Positions 52,584-64,000 of a stretch of 64,000 bases of DNA are shown piece after piece. The stretch is from the NCBI GenBank assembly GCA_030844895.1, contig CM061231.1, positions 92,469,084 to 92,533,083 of the forward strand. Reading direction: 5' to 3'. Position 1 is the first letter of the stretch; each line of letters opens with the position of its first letter. The DNA is from Ambrosia x helenae (lineage: Eukaryota > Streptophyta > Magnoliopsida > Asterales > Asteraceae). Below the pieces are notes generated by a model. It did no database searches and was not told the origin of the DNA. It saw only the letters and a program-made list of their open reading frames with translations. Both the position numbers and the translations under genes were made by a program.

Positions 52584-52650
52584 TATAGAGCAGATGGTTT
52601 TCTGATGTATGTTATACGGCTTGGTCAAGGGTTCGAAACCAAGCCACAAC
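52584..52650 (+). other. tRNA-gene-like Pol III module in solo LTR (LTR-sense, first)
   Basis: A-box-like TAGAGCAGATGG, B-box GGTTCGAAACC (52629-52640), then T8 within 10 bases. The A-box fit is weaker than in the others. Confidence 0.5.
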
Positions 52651-52731
52651 ATTTTTTTTATTTATGCATTCATTCTATTATTCAAACAGATGATATAACC
52701 AGTTAATTATGAAACTATCATGTTCTCAGGG

Positions 52732-52806
52732 TCTAGACCAGCTGGTCTAGGCTTGTGATTATAAACATGCGAACCGGCCAGAGGCTCGGGTTCGACTCTT
52801 GGCAAC
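52732..52806 (+). other. tRNA-gene-like Pol III module in solo LTR (LTR-sense, second)
   Basis: A-box-like TAGACCAGCTGG (52734-52745), B-box GGGTTCGACTC (52788-52798), then CAATTTTTTA. Box spacing about 54 bases. Confidence 0.6.
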
Positions 52807-54335
52807 AACAAACAATTTTTTATTTTACCTTTTATTTATATCTTTATCCCATTAATCTTTTAAAATACTAAAAGTGCTTTATAAATTCTATAAAAATTAT
52901 CTTATGCTAATCTGATGATAAAGTTTACTATACAATTTTTAGATTTCCAAAAATTATTTATTTAATATATATTATAAATGTTACAAGTTTATTCAATTAT
53001 AATTTTAAAATTCTATAAAAATATCCAAACAGATTTATAAAATTTCACGAAAATTATTCTAGACTTATAAACTGATGAACTTTATAAAACAAAATTTTAT
53101 TTTTGAAAAATATTAATTTATTTATTTTTAATCAATTTAATCTATTTTAATTGTATTAAATTCATAATAAATTCATTTTTCACTATTTTTATACCAAAAT
53201 TTTACATAAATTATTTTTATTCATTTAGAACAGAAATATAAATTTTAATTTGAAACTTTAATAATTTTAACATTTTTAGATATTAATATTATGTTTTGAC
53301 AAATAAAATATTAATATATTATATACTCATTAATTAAGAAAATAATTTATAAAAATTATTTTCACATTTACTATATTTTAATACAACTACCTTTAATCAA
53401 GTTCTTACAAAAATTCTTTCTATTTAATTATTTTCTAAATTTCTTTATTTATTAATTAACTATTATTCTAAATTAATTATTAAACAATTGTCAATCCCCA
53501 AATTAGGAACCCTAGAATACCTCTAGACTAGAAAACTTAGACTTTCCCAAACACTTATTTTATTGCTTTGAACTTAGGGTAATACTTGACAACGTTTGGA
53601 CCACATTTATTCTATTACAAGGAATTGACGCTTTGCTAAGGTGAGTTTACATAGCCCATTTTTCTGTTTTACATTTTGGGGTGAAACATGTTTAAACATT
53701 TTATACACTATCATTTACTCATTCTTACATTGTTGAAACTTGTGATTCAATTACACTATCATTTACTCATTCTATCATTTGACTGTAACAAAAAGACACA
53801 GTACAATCATTAACATTGATCAAGCCGCCTGTTTAGATTATAGCACTATAGGTCTGACAAACCCATCCCCCGCATAAATTCAGGGATGATCGATAACAGT
53901 TACACTTTTACTAACTTGCAAGTTAGGTCTCAGTCGACACAAGGTTTGATTGTACAAAAGACGCATTGTTACATGTCGGACTCATATTCTATCATAACTC
54001 ATTATTATACTTCAACAATGATCGCTATACAACATATTGTTTTCAACTATATGCAAAACCTATGTATTCTCACCAACTATTTATAGTTGACCCCCCATCT
54101 TTCCAACTTAACATGTTTCAGGTTTATTTGCTATTGGAAGTTGTACAAGTCTTGGAACACTTAGGAGCTTTGGACCTAGTTTATATTAATCATTTTTTTT
54201 GTAAATCTTTACTTGTAAGATGAATTGTAAATTGTTTAATATTACTCAACTTTCATTTAGTACCATGAGCTATTGAACAATCATCCATACGTGACACCTC
54301 GATGTTTCCGCCATCGGTTGGGGTGTTACATTGTG

Positions 54336-55120
54336 TAACTTAATTTTGGACTCCATCTAACTAGTTCGACATTGGTACCACAACCTGTAGTTATTTTCTT
54401 GACAAAGTACAATAAAATTTGCATTAGATGATTTATTTGGGTTATACATCATACATAATGTATACAATTAAAAATTAATTACAAGTCCACCATAACTAGC
54501 AATCTCCTAAACTAAAGCAATGTGTTCATTATATATTTGTGTTCAGTGGCATACAATGGCATACCCACATACATGGTTTGGGAAAAACATGGACTCTCTA
54601 TTTATGCCTTTGTATAACACTTTGTTCCTCCTTATAAGACAAGAATGATTTACATAATGAACATTTTTTTAGAGTTAATTACATTGTTAGTCCTTGTGGT
54701 TTCCACCAAATTTTAATGTCGGGTACTAATAGTTTAAAGTAATAAGTTGGGGTATTAACATTCTAATTTATCACAATCTCAGGTATTAAGCACTAACCCT
54801 GTTAAAAACTAACGGACATGACCCTCACGTGCCCCTCACAAGAGGGTATTCTCGTTCATTCAAAAAAACTTAACACTTCAATTAAAAAAAAGCCCAAACA
54901 CCCACCATATCCTTCCTTCCCTTCAACCAAATATCTGAGTTCGTTTTTGGTGATTCTTTTGTCACCGGAAGCTCCGTTAGAGTGTTTAACTCTCTATAAT
55001 TTTATACTATTTGGATCCCAAGCACACATCAAAACATAAATAGTCTCTTTCTTTTTCTACAACACTTTATAACCGTGATGAATGGAGGGATATGTAGGTT
55101 CCTAAGCTTAGTCAATAGGA
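54336..55120. other. AT-rich spacer
   Basis: No gene. The motif TTAATTACATTGTTAGTCCTTGTGG (54665-54700, abbreviated here) resembles a common plant interspersed repeat, but I cannot bound it. Confidence 0.3.
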
Positions 55121-55458
55121 TTTCTCTAAGGGAATGCTGTTAGAGCAACAGAGATCCAACAGTTGATGTGTATTCCAAAGATGTATAACATATAGAGGGG
55201 TGAAACTAATCACCAAGATATGGATACCACCCCTAACTTGGTGATATCGTTCCGTTTGTGAAATACGAATGTCTTCTTCTCCAAGCAAAATACCGAAAAG
55301 AATAACGATAAAGAATCATAGCGAAATATCTTGAAAGAAAATATAAGGATAAAGAGAAATATACACGAGAGTACTCGTGAATGTAAGCTTAGTTATAGAC
55401 TAGGCTAAAAGGCATTCTAATAACCTAATTCCCTATAACCACGACTCTAATACCAATC
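55121..55458 (-). mobile_element. Leader and degenerate primer-binding site of a truncated gypsy element
   Basis: The minus strand reads TGGTATTAGAGTC at 55443-55455, two substitutions from the initiator-Met primer-binding site, next to the LTR end at 55459. The adjoining leader matches that of the gypsy element at 1081-1115. No gag coding follows to the left, so the body is lost. Confidence 0.75.
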
Positions 55459-57820
55459 TGTAACACCCCGACCGATAGCGGAATCATCGAGGTGTCACGT
55501 AGTGACGATTGTTCAATAGGTCATGGACTAAAAGTGTAACTTTGAATATATTTAATAATTTATTACATTGAAAGGAAAATACAAGATACAATAATTCTAA
55601 AATGACAATTGAAACTGAAATACAAGGGAATCCGAAAAATAAGTCTAAATTCCAAAAGCTAAAAGGCGTCTCAAAATAACCTGAAACATGTACGAAAATA
55701 ATATATGTCAATACAAAAAAAAATGTATTGGTGAGCATACCCTGTTTTGAATACATATAGTAGGAAAAGTGTTTAGCAATTCATGTGCGGTACCATTTGC
55801 AATTATGTAATAAGCAGTATTTGGGTCAAAACCAACCCTAAGACAGTGAAATGAAGTTTATATATAGTATGCGCTATTGACAGTAACAATGAATCACATG
55901 ACAATGACCAAGGTCTCTTAACAGAGTCAACAAGGGGTATAAACCATAGTACTATTCATTGAAATGCAAGGCCACATCGGTTAATGATTTTGACAAGACA
56001 TAAATACACACAAACTAACATAAAGCAAACACACATGAGAATTGCATTAAGTGAAAGAAACACATTTAGTCATACGGTACATGAGTAGCCCCAAAAGAGT
56101 AAAACATGAAAAAAGGAGAAAGATATACTCACATTCGTTAAATAATAAATTGACTAAGCGAGCGAGTGTAAGCGAGCAAATCCAAAGATTCAACCTAAAG
56201 TTTAAAGTGTCCCAAAATAAGTATTTAAGCTTAAAAAAGTCTAGGGTTCCTAATATAAGGCATCTAGGATGTCTAGTCTACATTTAGGGTTTTAAGTTTG
56301 TAAAAGGCGACGAGAATAATACAATTTATTTATTTTGCTATCACGAATTATGAAAATAATATAATGAGCTTAGATTTTCGAACACATGTATTTTCTAAGG
56401 TAAAAATAGTAATTTTTATTCAGAAAAATATTTATAATAAAATTAAAAGTTTTTTTATTACCTTTGTATTAATAAAATTAACACAAAATCATAATTAAAT
56501 GCAAAACACTTTGAAAAATAAAAGTTTCCATAAAAACTTGCTACTCTGACATAAAAGGTCATCAAATTAATTTTTATATAAATTTTGAGATTAAAATTAA
56601 TTTGTTTAAAATTTATTTATCGAATAAAATAAGAATACATATGAAAATATATCAAAACGGAAGAAAAATGATGTGATAATTATCTTATCATAATGAAACA
56701 TTTTTCCACCAATTTTCATGACCAAATACCCTATCTTTGATTCATTATGAATTAAATATGATTAAAACATCATAAAATTATTAAAAATATTAAACAGTAT
56801 CTAAAAAATCCCAAAATTGATTCTAAAACTTCTAATCAGTCAAATGAGCAAGTCTACCAAGTCTCATAATTTTTGGGTAAGAAATGAACGAGTTATGAAT
56901 ATATAAATAACTATAAACTTTTAATTCAAAATCCCTAAATAATCTATTACAGCCTAAACCCTAGATCCTTATTCCTTAGTTGGAACCCTTAGAGACTATA
57001 ATCGATATAAAAAAAATAGAGGGCTATTGTTCTAATGATATTAATGAATCAAAATGCAAAAGGAATTAGAAAAGGCTCACAAATTTGATAACTTAAAAAT
57101 GAAGAAACAAAACCGAAATAAAAACAAGAAATAAGCTTCCAATTCGTCATGAATATGAGATAAAAATCGGGGCTTCTTGTGCAGAGGTGATAGACTAATA
57201 GAGGATAGGATGTGGTAGTGTTTAATCGAAGTAGAATGCTCGATTTAGAGGTGCAATGAGAATGGGTCACATAATTGGGTTTTTATACTAGTTTTGGATT
57301 AATTAGCCATTAAAATTGGTCAATAAATACCTAATAATGATTATAATTGAAGGGTTAGTCTTTCAACACCATTGTAACATTCGCAAATTTCTAATAAATT
57401 TAGAATAACATTTAGGGAAAAATTGTAATACCCAAATTTTAATTTGTAAAATGGTTAAATTGTTTTAAGTGTCAAAACTAATAACTAATTTTGCTACATT
57501 GAAAATTGAATGCATAACTAAAACGTAAAGCTCAAAAAAATAAAAATAAAAAGAACTAAATAGAAAGTTGTTAAGTTTTGATGTTAAATGGATTTTTTTT
57601 TATAAACTCAACGGTTTATGATACAAACAAAGTTAACATGCCAACATTATGTATTATTTTCCTTTACTACTCAAATCGGTTTCAACATGTTACAACAACT
57701 TTTTATTAGTGATAATTATGAACATTTATATATTGAAACAACAATTTTTTTATTGATACTTATGTTTGTTGCAATTGTTTTTTATGTCACCATAAATTCA
57801 ATTTATTAGTATTGAACATT

Positions 57821-57862
<42 letters not shown>

Positions 57863-60037
57863 GGGGGCATTTTATTTGAAAAAAAAAGCATTTGCCTCAA
57901 AATGTTTTCACAACATTACTAATTTAGCTTATTTTACTTTCCCTTCCCTTCTATACTACAAACACAACAACGGTTCTAACAACCCCGTCATGTTGTGGTT
58001 AGAAACTTCAACTTAATAAGACACGCAACCGTCATTGCTCTCGTTTCTTGCCTCGAGTCGTCATACAAAAAAACGACACACCAGCTTGGGTTATCGACGG
58101 GGCGTTCAGTGTTTCCTTTTGATTCCTATTCGCGATCAGTCATCATCGATCCTACCTTGCATTAACGCCGCCCCTCGTTTGTCTATGTCTTTCCAAACTA
58201 GTGAGGTAAATAACTAATAAACCAAGTTCCTTGTTTTAAAACTTGAATTCCGGCGATGGGTACAATATAAGTAACCACGGATTGGCCACTGTGTTATAAA
58301 CTTTTCTATGTTAAATATATATTTGATCATTTTCTAATAAACAATGTTTCTATTTGGTAATAAAATTTATGGAACTAAAAATTTACTTTTGCATGAATTA
58401 ATTCTCTTTTGTCATCCAAAGTTCATGATGTTTTTTCTTTTTATTTGAAAGGCTCGGTTGAGATGATTTTATATAAATTATGGTCATGCCTACTTATTGG
58501 TTTAATGATTTCCAAAATATGTAGTCTGGTTGGTTTTATTAAAAATATAAACAAATATATTACAGATGATGATTTAGAATTTATTTACTGATACCTCATC
58601 TTTTGAAATTCTAAACCGCGGCCAATCAATTAACTATTCACAAACTAATATAAACTCAAGACTGAAATTATAGATTATGAAACTAAGGTCAAATAAATAG
58701 ATAATCAATAACCTTCGCCGGTACAATCAATGAGCCAATAAATTTTTCACGAACACAATAACTACGGACACTAAATCATCATTCTTAAATTATTTAGGTT
58801 CAAACATAATTCATTGATTGTCCTTGATTTCATGCAAGTTCATCATCACAATCAAAGTGAGTATATCTTTCCCCTTTTTACTGTTTTACTACTTTGGGGT
58901 GACTCATGTACCTATATATTAATCAAGTTTCAATTTCTTATACTTAATGCAATTCTCATGTGTGTTTGCTTTATGTTAATTGGTGTGTCTATGACTTGTC
59001 AAAATCATTAACCGTTGGGCGGCCTAGCTTTTCAATGAATAGTACTATGGTATACCCCCTTGAGACTTTGTTAAGAGAATCTTGGTCATTGTCTTGTTAA
59101 TTCATTATTCAGTTGGTTAGTCATGTGTTAGTCATTATTCTCAGGTTTGGTTTTGAACGGATATTACTTATTACATAATTACAAATGGTACCGCACATGA
59201 ATTGCTAAACATTTTTTTCTACTATATGTATTAAAACAGGGTATGCTCACCAATACATTTTTGTATTGACATATACTATTTTTCGTACATGTTTCAGGTT
59301 ATTATTGAGACGTTTCTTTTGAGCTTTTGGAATTATATTTAGATTTTGACTCAGTGTATTTCAGTTTAGGTGGCATTTAGAATCATTGTACTTTGTATTT
59401 TTCCTTTCAATGTAATAAACTATTTAATCAATGTATCAAAATTTACACTTTAGTCCATGAGCTATTGAACAATCGTCACTACGTGACACCTCGATATTTC
59501 CGCCATCGGTTGGGGTGTTACAACCATAAAGTCAGGTTTTAAGATGAATTGATATTGAAAATGTAACAGATTTGACCAAAACGTTCGAAGAAAACAAAAC
59601 AGCTGTAGTTACTGTCTTCGCGGATCGTGGAGACTTTTAAAGTCTCCACTTCGCTTCGCGGCGATATGTTTGACTAGGACTTTGACAATATTTCTCTACG
59701 TACCGCGGAGAGGTTTACCATTCCTTCCGCGGCCGCGGGAGCTAAAAAATCAATTTTTCTAATTTAGTCAATTTTATGTTCCGGACTTGTTTCCTTCGGT
59801 TTCTAAGTTGTTTTAGGACCAAAAATTAAGGGTTTTGAGTATCAAGGTCTAAAACATATGTGCTCGGGTGTAGATGTGAGTATAAAACGTGCATACTTTT
59901 AGTTATAAAAAATATAAGTTTGATTAAATTGTGACTTTTGATCATATTAAAATACGATGGTTAAAAATGAAAATTTTGAAATAATTGAGGAACCAATTAT
60001 GCATATTTATGAAAAGTGAAGGGTGCAAGTTGTCACA
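55459..60037 (-). mobile_element. Gypsy 5' LTR (about 2.4 kb) split by a nested solo LTR
   Basis: Minus-strand LTR from TGTGACAACTTGCACCC (60037) to GGGGTGTTACA (55459), interrupted at 57373-59522. Its 3' 400 bp are closely similar to the nested LTR. The first part (59630-59750) has GC-rich CGCGG motifs. Outer boundary chosen from the LTR-typical TGTGACA start. Confidence 0.75.
57373..59522 (+). mobile_element. Nested solo gypsy LTR, 2,150 bp, perfect 5-bp TSD
   Basis: Starts TGTAACATTCGC and ends GGGGTGTTACA, flanked by ACCAT at 57368-57372 and 59523-59527. No primer-binding site. Contains a (TA)n tract at 57822-57858. It has no tRNA-like modules. Inserted in opposite orientation into the LTR at 55459-60037. 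Confidence 0.92.
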
Positions 60038-60211
60038 TTTTCATATCATGTAAGCTTTTGAAATTGTTACAGTTATAGAATGAAGTATTGCATGCTCGAT
60101 GATGACATACAAGTTAGAATCTATCTGCTTTGGTTCCTGAAATGACATCTAAAGATTACGATTTATGTTGACTTTTTTCTATTTAATTATATTCCATATT
60201 CATGGTTCTTA

Positions 60212-60320
60212 GGGAACTGCTGCCGTTGTATTAGCTAGACTGCTTGGAGTTGTTAGAGTACAAGGCCGGCTATTATAGAATTTGTAAACCAAAAGATTCT
60301 TTTTGTCGGAGCTGGAAGAT
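60212..60320 (+). pseudogene. NAD-malic enzyme fragment
   Basis: Reads GTAAVVLARLLGVVRVQGR, then after a one-base shift IIEFVNQKILFVGAG. This is the NAD-binding entry of plant mitochondrial NAD-malic enzyme (GTAGVALAGLLGTVRAQGR ... IVVVGAG, family knowledge). Too short to be functional. It lies just upstream of a Helitron-like end. Confidence 0.72.
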
Positions 60321-60539
60321 GGTGACAATAAAGCATAGATCATAGTTGCACAAATTAATTATCATCTTTTGTTATTTTTCATTTTGCCTACATGTGTTAA
60401 ATTGCTTCAGTTCATAACTTTGGGTTATGACTCAATAAAATAACAATGTGTGCATCTAATGATCTAGTGTTACTGCCGCTGTATTTATTGTCGGTGTATT
60501 TGTTGATCACGATAAATTGAAGTCGCTTAACTTTCGACG

Positions 60540-60571
60540 ACGCCACAACACGCGGTGGGTCAATATACTAG
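60540..60571 (+). mobile_element. Probable Helitron 3' terminus
   Basis: Imperfect hairpin CCAC...GTGG (60543-60558), then CAATATACTAG ending at 60571, then T. The hairpin arms are short, so this is less certain than the end at 50434. Confidence 0.45.
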
Positions 60572-61698
60572 TTGAATCATAATTTGTAGATTAATATTTT
60601 AAACAAGATTTATATAATTTAGTTTCTGCATTTTAGGCAAAAAAATCGGTTTTTTATTTTTTTTAATTAACATTTTGGTTGGAAAATAGTAGGTAAAATA
60701 TAAATATAAATTAGTATTTTTTTTGGCCGGATAATGGTTGGAAAGAAAATTGAAACGTTTAGTAGGAATTTTGTCAGAAAACATGGCATACTTTTTGTTG
60801 GAAATATGTAGGAAAATTCATCGGAAACTGGTCGGAAAAGTTGATACATAATAAAACTAATAATAAAAAATTTAGTTAGAAACTAGTCGGAATTTTGTCG
60901 GAGAATCTGTCATGCTTTTTGGTCAGAACATTGTAGGAAATTTTATCGGAAACTTGTCGGAAAAATTTACCGACTAGATTTTTCAGACAAAAGACACTTT
61001 GTCGGAAACTGGTTGGAAGCGTTGTTTTCCGACCAAAAACTTGGTCGGAAATAGGCCATTTTTTAGCAATGTTCAGTTATGGTTATTTCGGTTATTAACC
61101 AAAAAATCAACTAAAACTAACATTCGGCTAAATTATAAAATTAAAAGCCAATGGGTCAACAAAAAAAAAAAAAAAAAAAAAAAAAACCCACCAAACCTAC
61201 CATGTTGGACCTAACTTGGGTTATTTTAATAAGACACAATTAAGACTACACTTTTTAGTTACATTATTAATGTGGGATCCCTTTTGATAAGATATTAACA
61301 AAAAAAAAAAAAAAAAAATCTTAAACCTTTGATTACAAGTTCAACTCATCTTTTTTTTTTTTTTTAGTAAAAGCCCTCTACATAGTTAATGTAAAACATA
61401 AATCTATTACATAGACTCAAGATTACAAGTTCGGTTCGGTTTGGTTATATCGGTTAACCATAATCATAACCGCTTGGTCGGTTAAAGAAATTTCATAACC
61501 ATAACCATTGGTTATGTCGGTTATCGGTTTGATTATGTCTATTATGGTTTAATTATTGGTTATGGCGGTTAATTTGCTCACCCCTAGTGATGGGGTGTGG
61601 TTGATAGTGTGGTGGTGTTTGGATCCGATGGTGGAGCTTTGTTAGAGAGAGGGAGGGATTTAGAGAGAGAAGGGAGATTCGGTAAAAAGAGATTTTTT
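60572..61698. other. Repeat-rich stretch with TCGGAAA subterminal-like motifs
   Basis: About 60720-61050 has many GTCGGAAA/TTCCGAC motifs in both orientations, like subterminal regions of CACTA elements; no CACTA end is visible. 61070-61590 is rich in GGTTA/TAACC and ends CTCACCCCTA, like a degenerate MITE. Poly-A runs at 61160-61187 and 61300-61318. Confidence 0.4.
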
Positions 61699-62037
61699 TG
61701 CATACATTATATGTTGTTATTATAGTTTTCTTTTAGTCTTTTATAAAAAGTTAAAAGGAAATCTGGATGGAGTTAATGAGTTTGATGGAAACGACAAAAT
61801 TTAGAAACCTTGACTTGAGGACTTAAATGCAGAAATGACATTTTTTTTAAATGTTTTATTCCATACATGTGTTGTTTTAGATGAAAAATATAATTTTTTT
61901 TTTTTTTTTGTATAACTACTCTCCTCTCTAGACTCCAGTAGAGTAATTACATAAAATAGTATATTTTGTAGGTCCTTAAGTCAAGGTTTCTAAATCTTGC
62001 AAAAAAAAAACCTTCATAACAGATAATGTATGCAAAA
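61699..62037. repeat. Imperfect foldback repeat
   Basis: GCATACATTAT...TTTAGAAACCTTGACTT (61700-61817) is inverted as AAGTCAAGGTTTCTAAA...ATAATGTATGC (61979-62034). Homopolymer and GA tracts lie on both outer sides. Confidence 0.7.
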
Positions 62038-62057
62038 AAAAAAAAAAAAAAAAAAAG

Positions 62058-62828
62058 AGAGAGAGAAAGTATACAATATAAAGTCCCTTAAAATAAGAAG
62101 TGTAAGAAGCCATTAGAGATTGACACCTGTCAATCTAACCTAACCACAATTAAACCACAATTAAACTATCTTCCCTGTTATAACCCATCCTCATTTTAAA
62201 ACAAACTGTGACCACCATTAGCTAAGAACCACTTACCAAAACCTATCAAACCCGTGACCACCTGCTACCTAATCGGACCCCAACTAGAAACCACCACTTA
62301 CCAAAACCCATCAAACCCGTCACCTCCTTCAAATCTCACCCGACACCAACGATGAGACACATCTGATTAGGTAAAAAAACGCCTTCAATTGCTTTGGATG
62401 TGCCGTAATCTTTGATTTCTTTTCGTCGGAAAAGCATGGGGGTGTTGGAGGTGGTGGAGATGATGGTGGCGATGGGGAGGGTGGTCTAGGGAACGCCGCA
62501 GACGACGTCGTATGAGGTGGTTGGAGGGAGGGTGGAGATGATGGTGGTGGAGATTTGACGGAGGAGAGGAGGGTGGGAGACGATGAGACGCAGGTCGATG
62601 TTATCGTTCCTTTTCTTTACAAAAAATTACTACACGAGATACTCTAGTGGAATTGAGTGTTGGTTGGAAGAACTAACACGAAATATAAGATGTTAGCTGA
62701 TTGCTTGAAGGTTTCGTGGAGTTGCAGGAGTGAAAATGGTTTGGTAAAAGATGAGTGGATGAGTGTCTTACTTTATTAACTCAAAAGACGCACCCTTCAA
62801 GTTTTGGATAAAGAAGTAAGGTGCGTTT

Positions 62829-62874
<46 letters not shown>

Positions 62875-62880
62875 AAGTGC
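62058..62880. other. Non-coding stretch with GA/GGTGG-rich DNA and a T~40 run
   Basis: GGTGGAGATGATGG repeats near 62450-62560 and a poly-T run at about 62830-62870. No gene is supported. Confidence 0.35.
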
Positions 62881-62903
62881 GTTTGAATTTTTGTTAGGTT
62901 CTG

Positions 62904-63003
62904 ATGAGTACGTTCAAAATTTTCAATGAGTCCGTCTGAAATTTTGATGAGTGCGTCTGAAAATTTTGATGAGTGCGTCTGAAAATTTTATGAGTGTGTC
63001 TGA
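62904..63003. repeat. Short tandem repeat, about 5 units of 22-26 bp
   Basis: Units GATGAGTGCGTCTGAAAATTT with variants (gatgagtacgttc, aatgagtccgtctg, atgagtgtgtctg). Confidence 0.75.
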
Positions 63004-63449
63004 TATTTAAAAGCCTCTGTTTTTCACCAACTTCATCTTCTTCCTCTGCAACTTTTTTTAACCTAATTTTTATGTTTAATCATCCTTAATGAAACAAAAT
63101 CCAGAGTATTCGACAACTATTACAATTCATAATTGTTCATATGATTAGTTTAATCCTCTGTTTTTTTATTTTTTTTAGATTCAAATACTGATCTTACGTT
63201 TTCGTTCATAGTATTCGATTTTTTTTTTTTTGAATTGTGTAATCATTCTGAACATGAATCGATCTGAAAACAATGAAAAATAGTGTTCAAATTAGTTCTG
63301 TTACGATTTGAAAAAAAAAAATTAGACAGGTTTTTCTTATTTTTCCCTTGGTTAGTTTAACCCAAGTATGATTAGGGTTTTTAATCTGCATCCTTAATCT
63401 AATGGCTGAGATTGCTTCTTACGTTAGGAAGCTTTATACGTTATCTCTC

Positions 63450-63489
<40 letters not shown>

Positions 63490-64000
63490 CCTTTATAAAA
63501 GTTGTTAGGCTAAATGAAAGGTGAAAATCATAAATATGATTATGTGCCTGCTGCTACTGTTAAGGAAGTGGATGGTGTTTTAGTGACCCTTCATATTAAA
63601 TAGTACATATACAAAGGCATAGATCTCTTTAATTCTTAGGAATAGGTGACATGCTACTGAAGAACCAGATGACACACCCATTGATTTTTTTATGTGAAAG
63701 TTACGAATCTCACAAGCAAATTACATAATTCATCGCACATTTCTAAAATTTGACACCATCAGAAACATTACATTTGTTGAATGCACCCCTGCTATAATAT
63801 CAAACATAACTATAAAAATGTAGATTTTCTCATAGGATTGTATTGTACAACATTTCTCAGATATATTCACATATCATTCATGCAACAGATTACATACAAC
63901 ATATACACACAACAGGCAAGGCTTCAAGCCTTCAACAACCAACACAACAATACCATTCATGCAACAAATTAAACAAAGTCGAAATGCATAAGTAGCTTTA
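63004..64000. other. AT-rich end of window
   Basis: Poly-A run at about 63452-63487. No recognisable gene. Confidence 0.35.

Larger units (their letters stand above)
51546..54330 (+). mobile_element. Solo gypsy LTR, 2,785 bp, with three tRNA-like modules
   Basis: Starts TGTAACATCGCG and ends GGGGTGTTACA. Flanks TCGTG (51541-51545) and TTGTG (54331-54335) match at four of five. No primer-binding site follows and no polypurine tract precedes it, so it is a solo LTR left by LTR-LTR recombination. Same family as the LTR at 1132-3624 (shared ends and shared segment near 53640-53700). Very AT-rich interior, with an A28 run at 51873-51900. Confidence 0.88.

Noticed and set aside
54331..54345. Primer-binding site after the solo LTR at 54330
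   Set aside because: The sequence TTGTGTAACTTA does not resemble a tRNA complement; the first five bases are the TSD.
57424..57434. TGTAATACCC as the start of the nested LTR
   Set aside because: Flanks there do not form a TSD, whereas TGTAACATTCGC at 57373 gives a perfect ACCAT pair.
60999..61214. Lys-rich ORF near 61200
   Set aside because: Product of a poly-A run; no gene features.

Overview
This window is nuclear DNA of a flowering plant, most likely a eudicot. The evidence is an intron-containing plant COQ4 gene, initiator-tRNA-Met-primed LTR retrotransposons, MuDR-type transposons carrying plant mobile domain (PMD) and ULP1-like genes, L1-type LINEs, Helitron termini and plant gene fragments. 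The LTR style suggests an asterid such as Asteraceae, but that is only an impression. There are no bacterial, organellar or CRISPR features. Only one host gene looks intact: COQ4 (minus strand, coding exons 40137-40319 and 37978-38472). Almost everything else is transposons, nested transposons, or gene fragments carried by them.

Layout. 1-3624: 5' end of a Ty3/gypsy element on the minus strand (gag, leader, primer-binding site, 2.5 kb LTR), inserted inside a casein-kinase-I-like exon. 3640-7330: decayed minus-strand gene fragments, including an inner-membrane-protease-like one. 8120-11342: small insertions (hAT MITE, copia LTR remnant, truncated LINE copy, Helitron end, SINE). 11550-20041: complete MULE with a perfect 9-bp target duplication, here called MULE-1, with an intact 871-aa transposase, a ULP1-like gene that has lost its catalytic residues, and a small proline-rich ORF. 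20272-20464: second hAT MITE with a perfect 8-bp TSD. 21172-30458: second complete MULE, MULE-2, with a perfect 10-bp TSD and 252-bp TIRs differing at one base. It carries two divergent PMD genes that face inward from each TIR and a frameshifted transposase.

31289-32672: miniature LTR retrotransposon with apparently identical LTRs. 33000-34402: three MITEs separated by (TA)n runs. 34403-36500: minus-strand exon fragments including RFC3-like exons. 36830-37412: hAT-type MITE. 37978-40990: COQ4, whose long intron holds a foldback element with a MULE-like MITE inside it. 41010-45716: 4.7 kb L1-type LINE with a 15-bp TSD, immediately upstream of the COQ4 leader exon. 46740-50434: duplicated block plus a PIP5K pseudogene ending at a Helitron 3' terminus. 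51546-54330: solo gypsy LTR. 55459-60037: gypsy LTR with another solo LTR nested in it. 60212-60571: NAD-malic-enzyme fragment next to a Helitron-like end. The rest to 64000 is AT-rich, with foldback and short tandem repeats.

The two strongest leads are these. (1) The two longest gypsy LTRs (1132-3624 and 51546-54330) carry five tRNA-gene-like modules. Each has a Pol III A-box, a B-box at tRNA-like spacing and an oligo-T run just downstream, and both LTRs keep the same antisense-then-sense arrangement. (2) The neighbouring MULEs share a design in which motifs from the terminal inverted repeats recur at internal promoters and accessory host-like genes (dead ULP1 in MULE-1, two PMD genes in MULE-2) accompany the transposase, with GC-rich tandem repeats between the genes.
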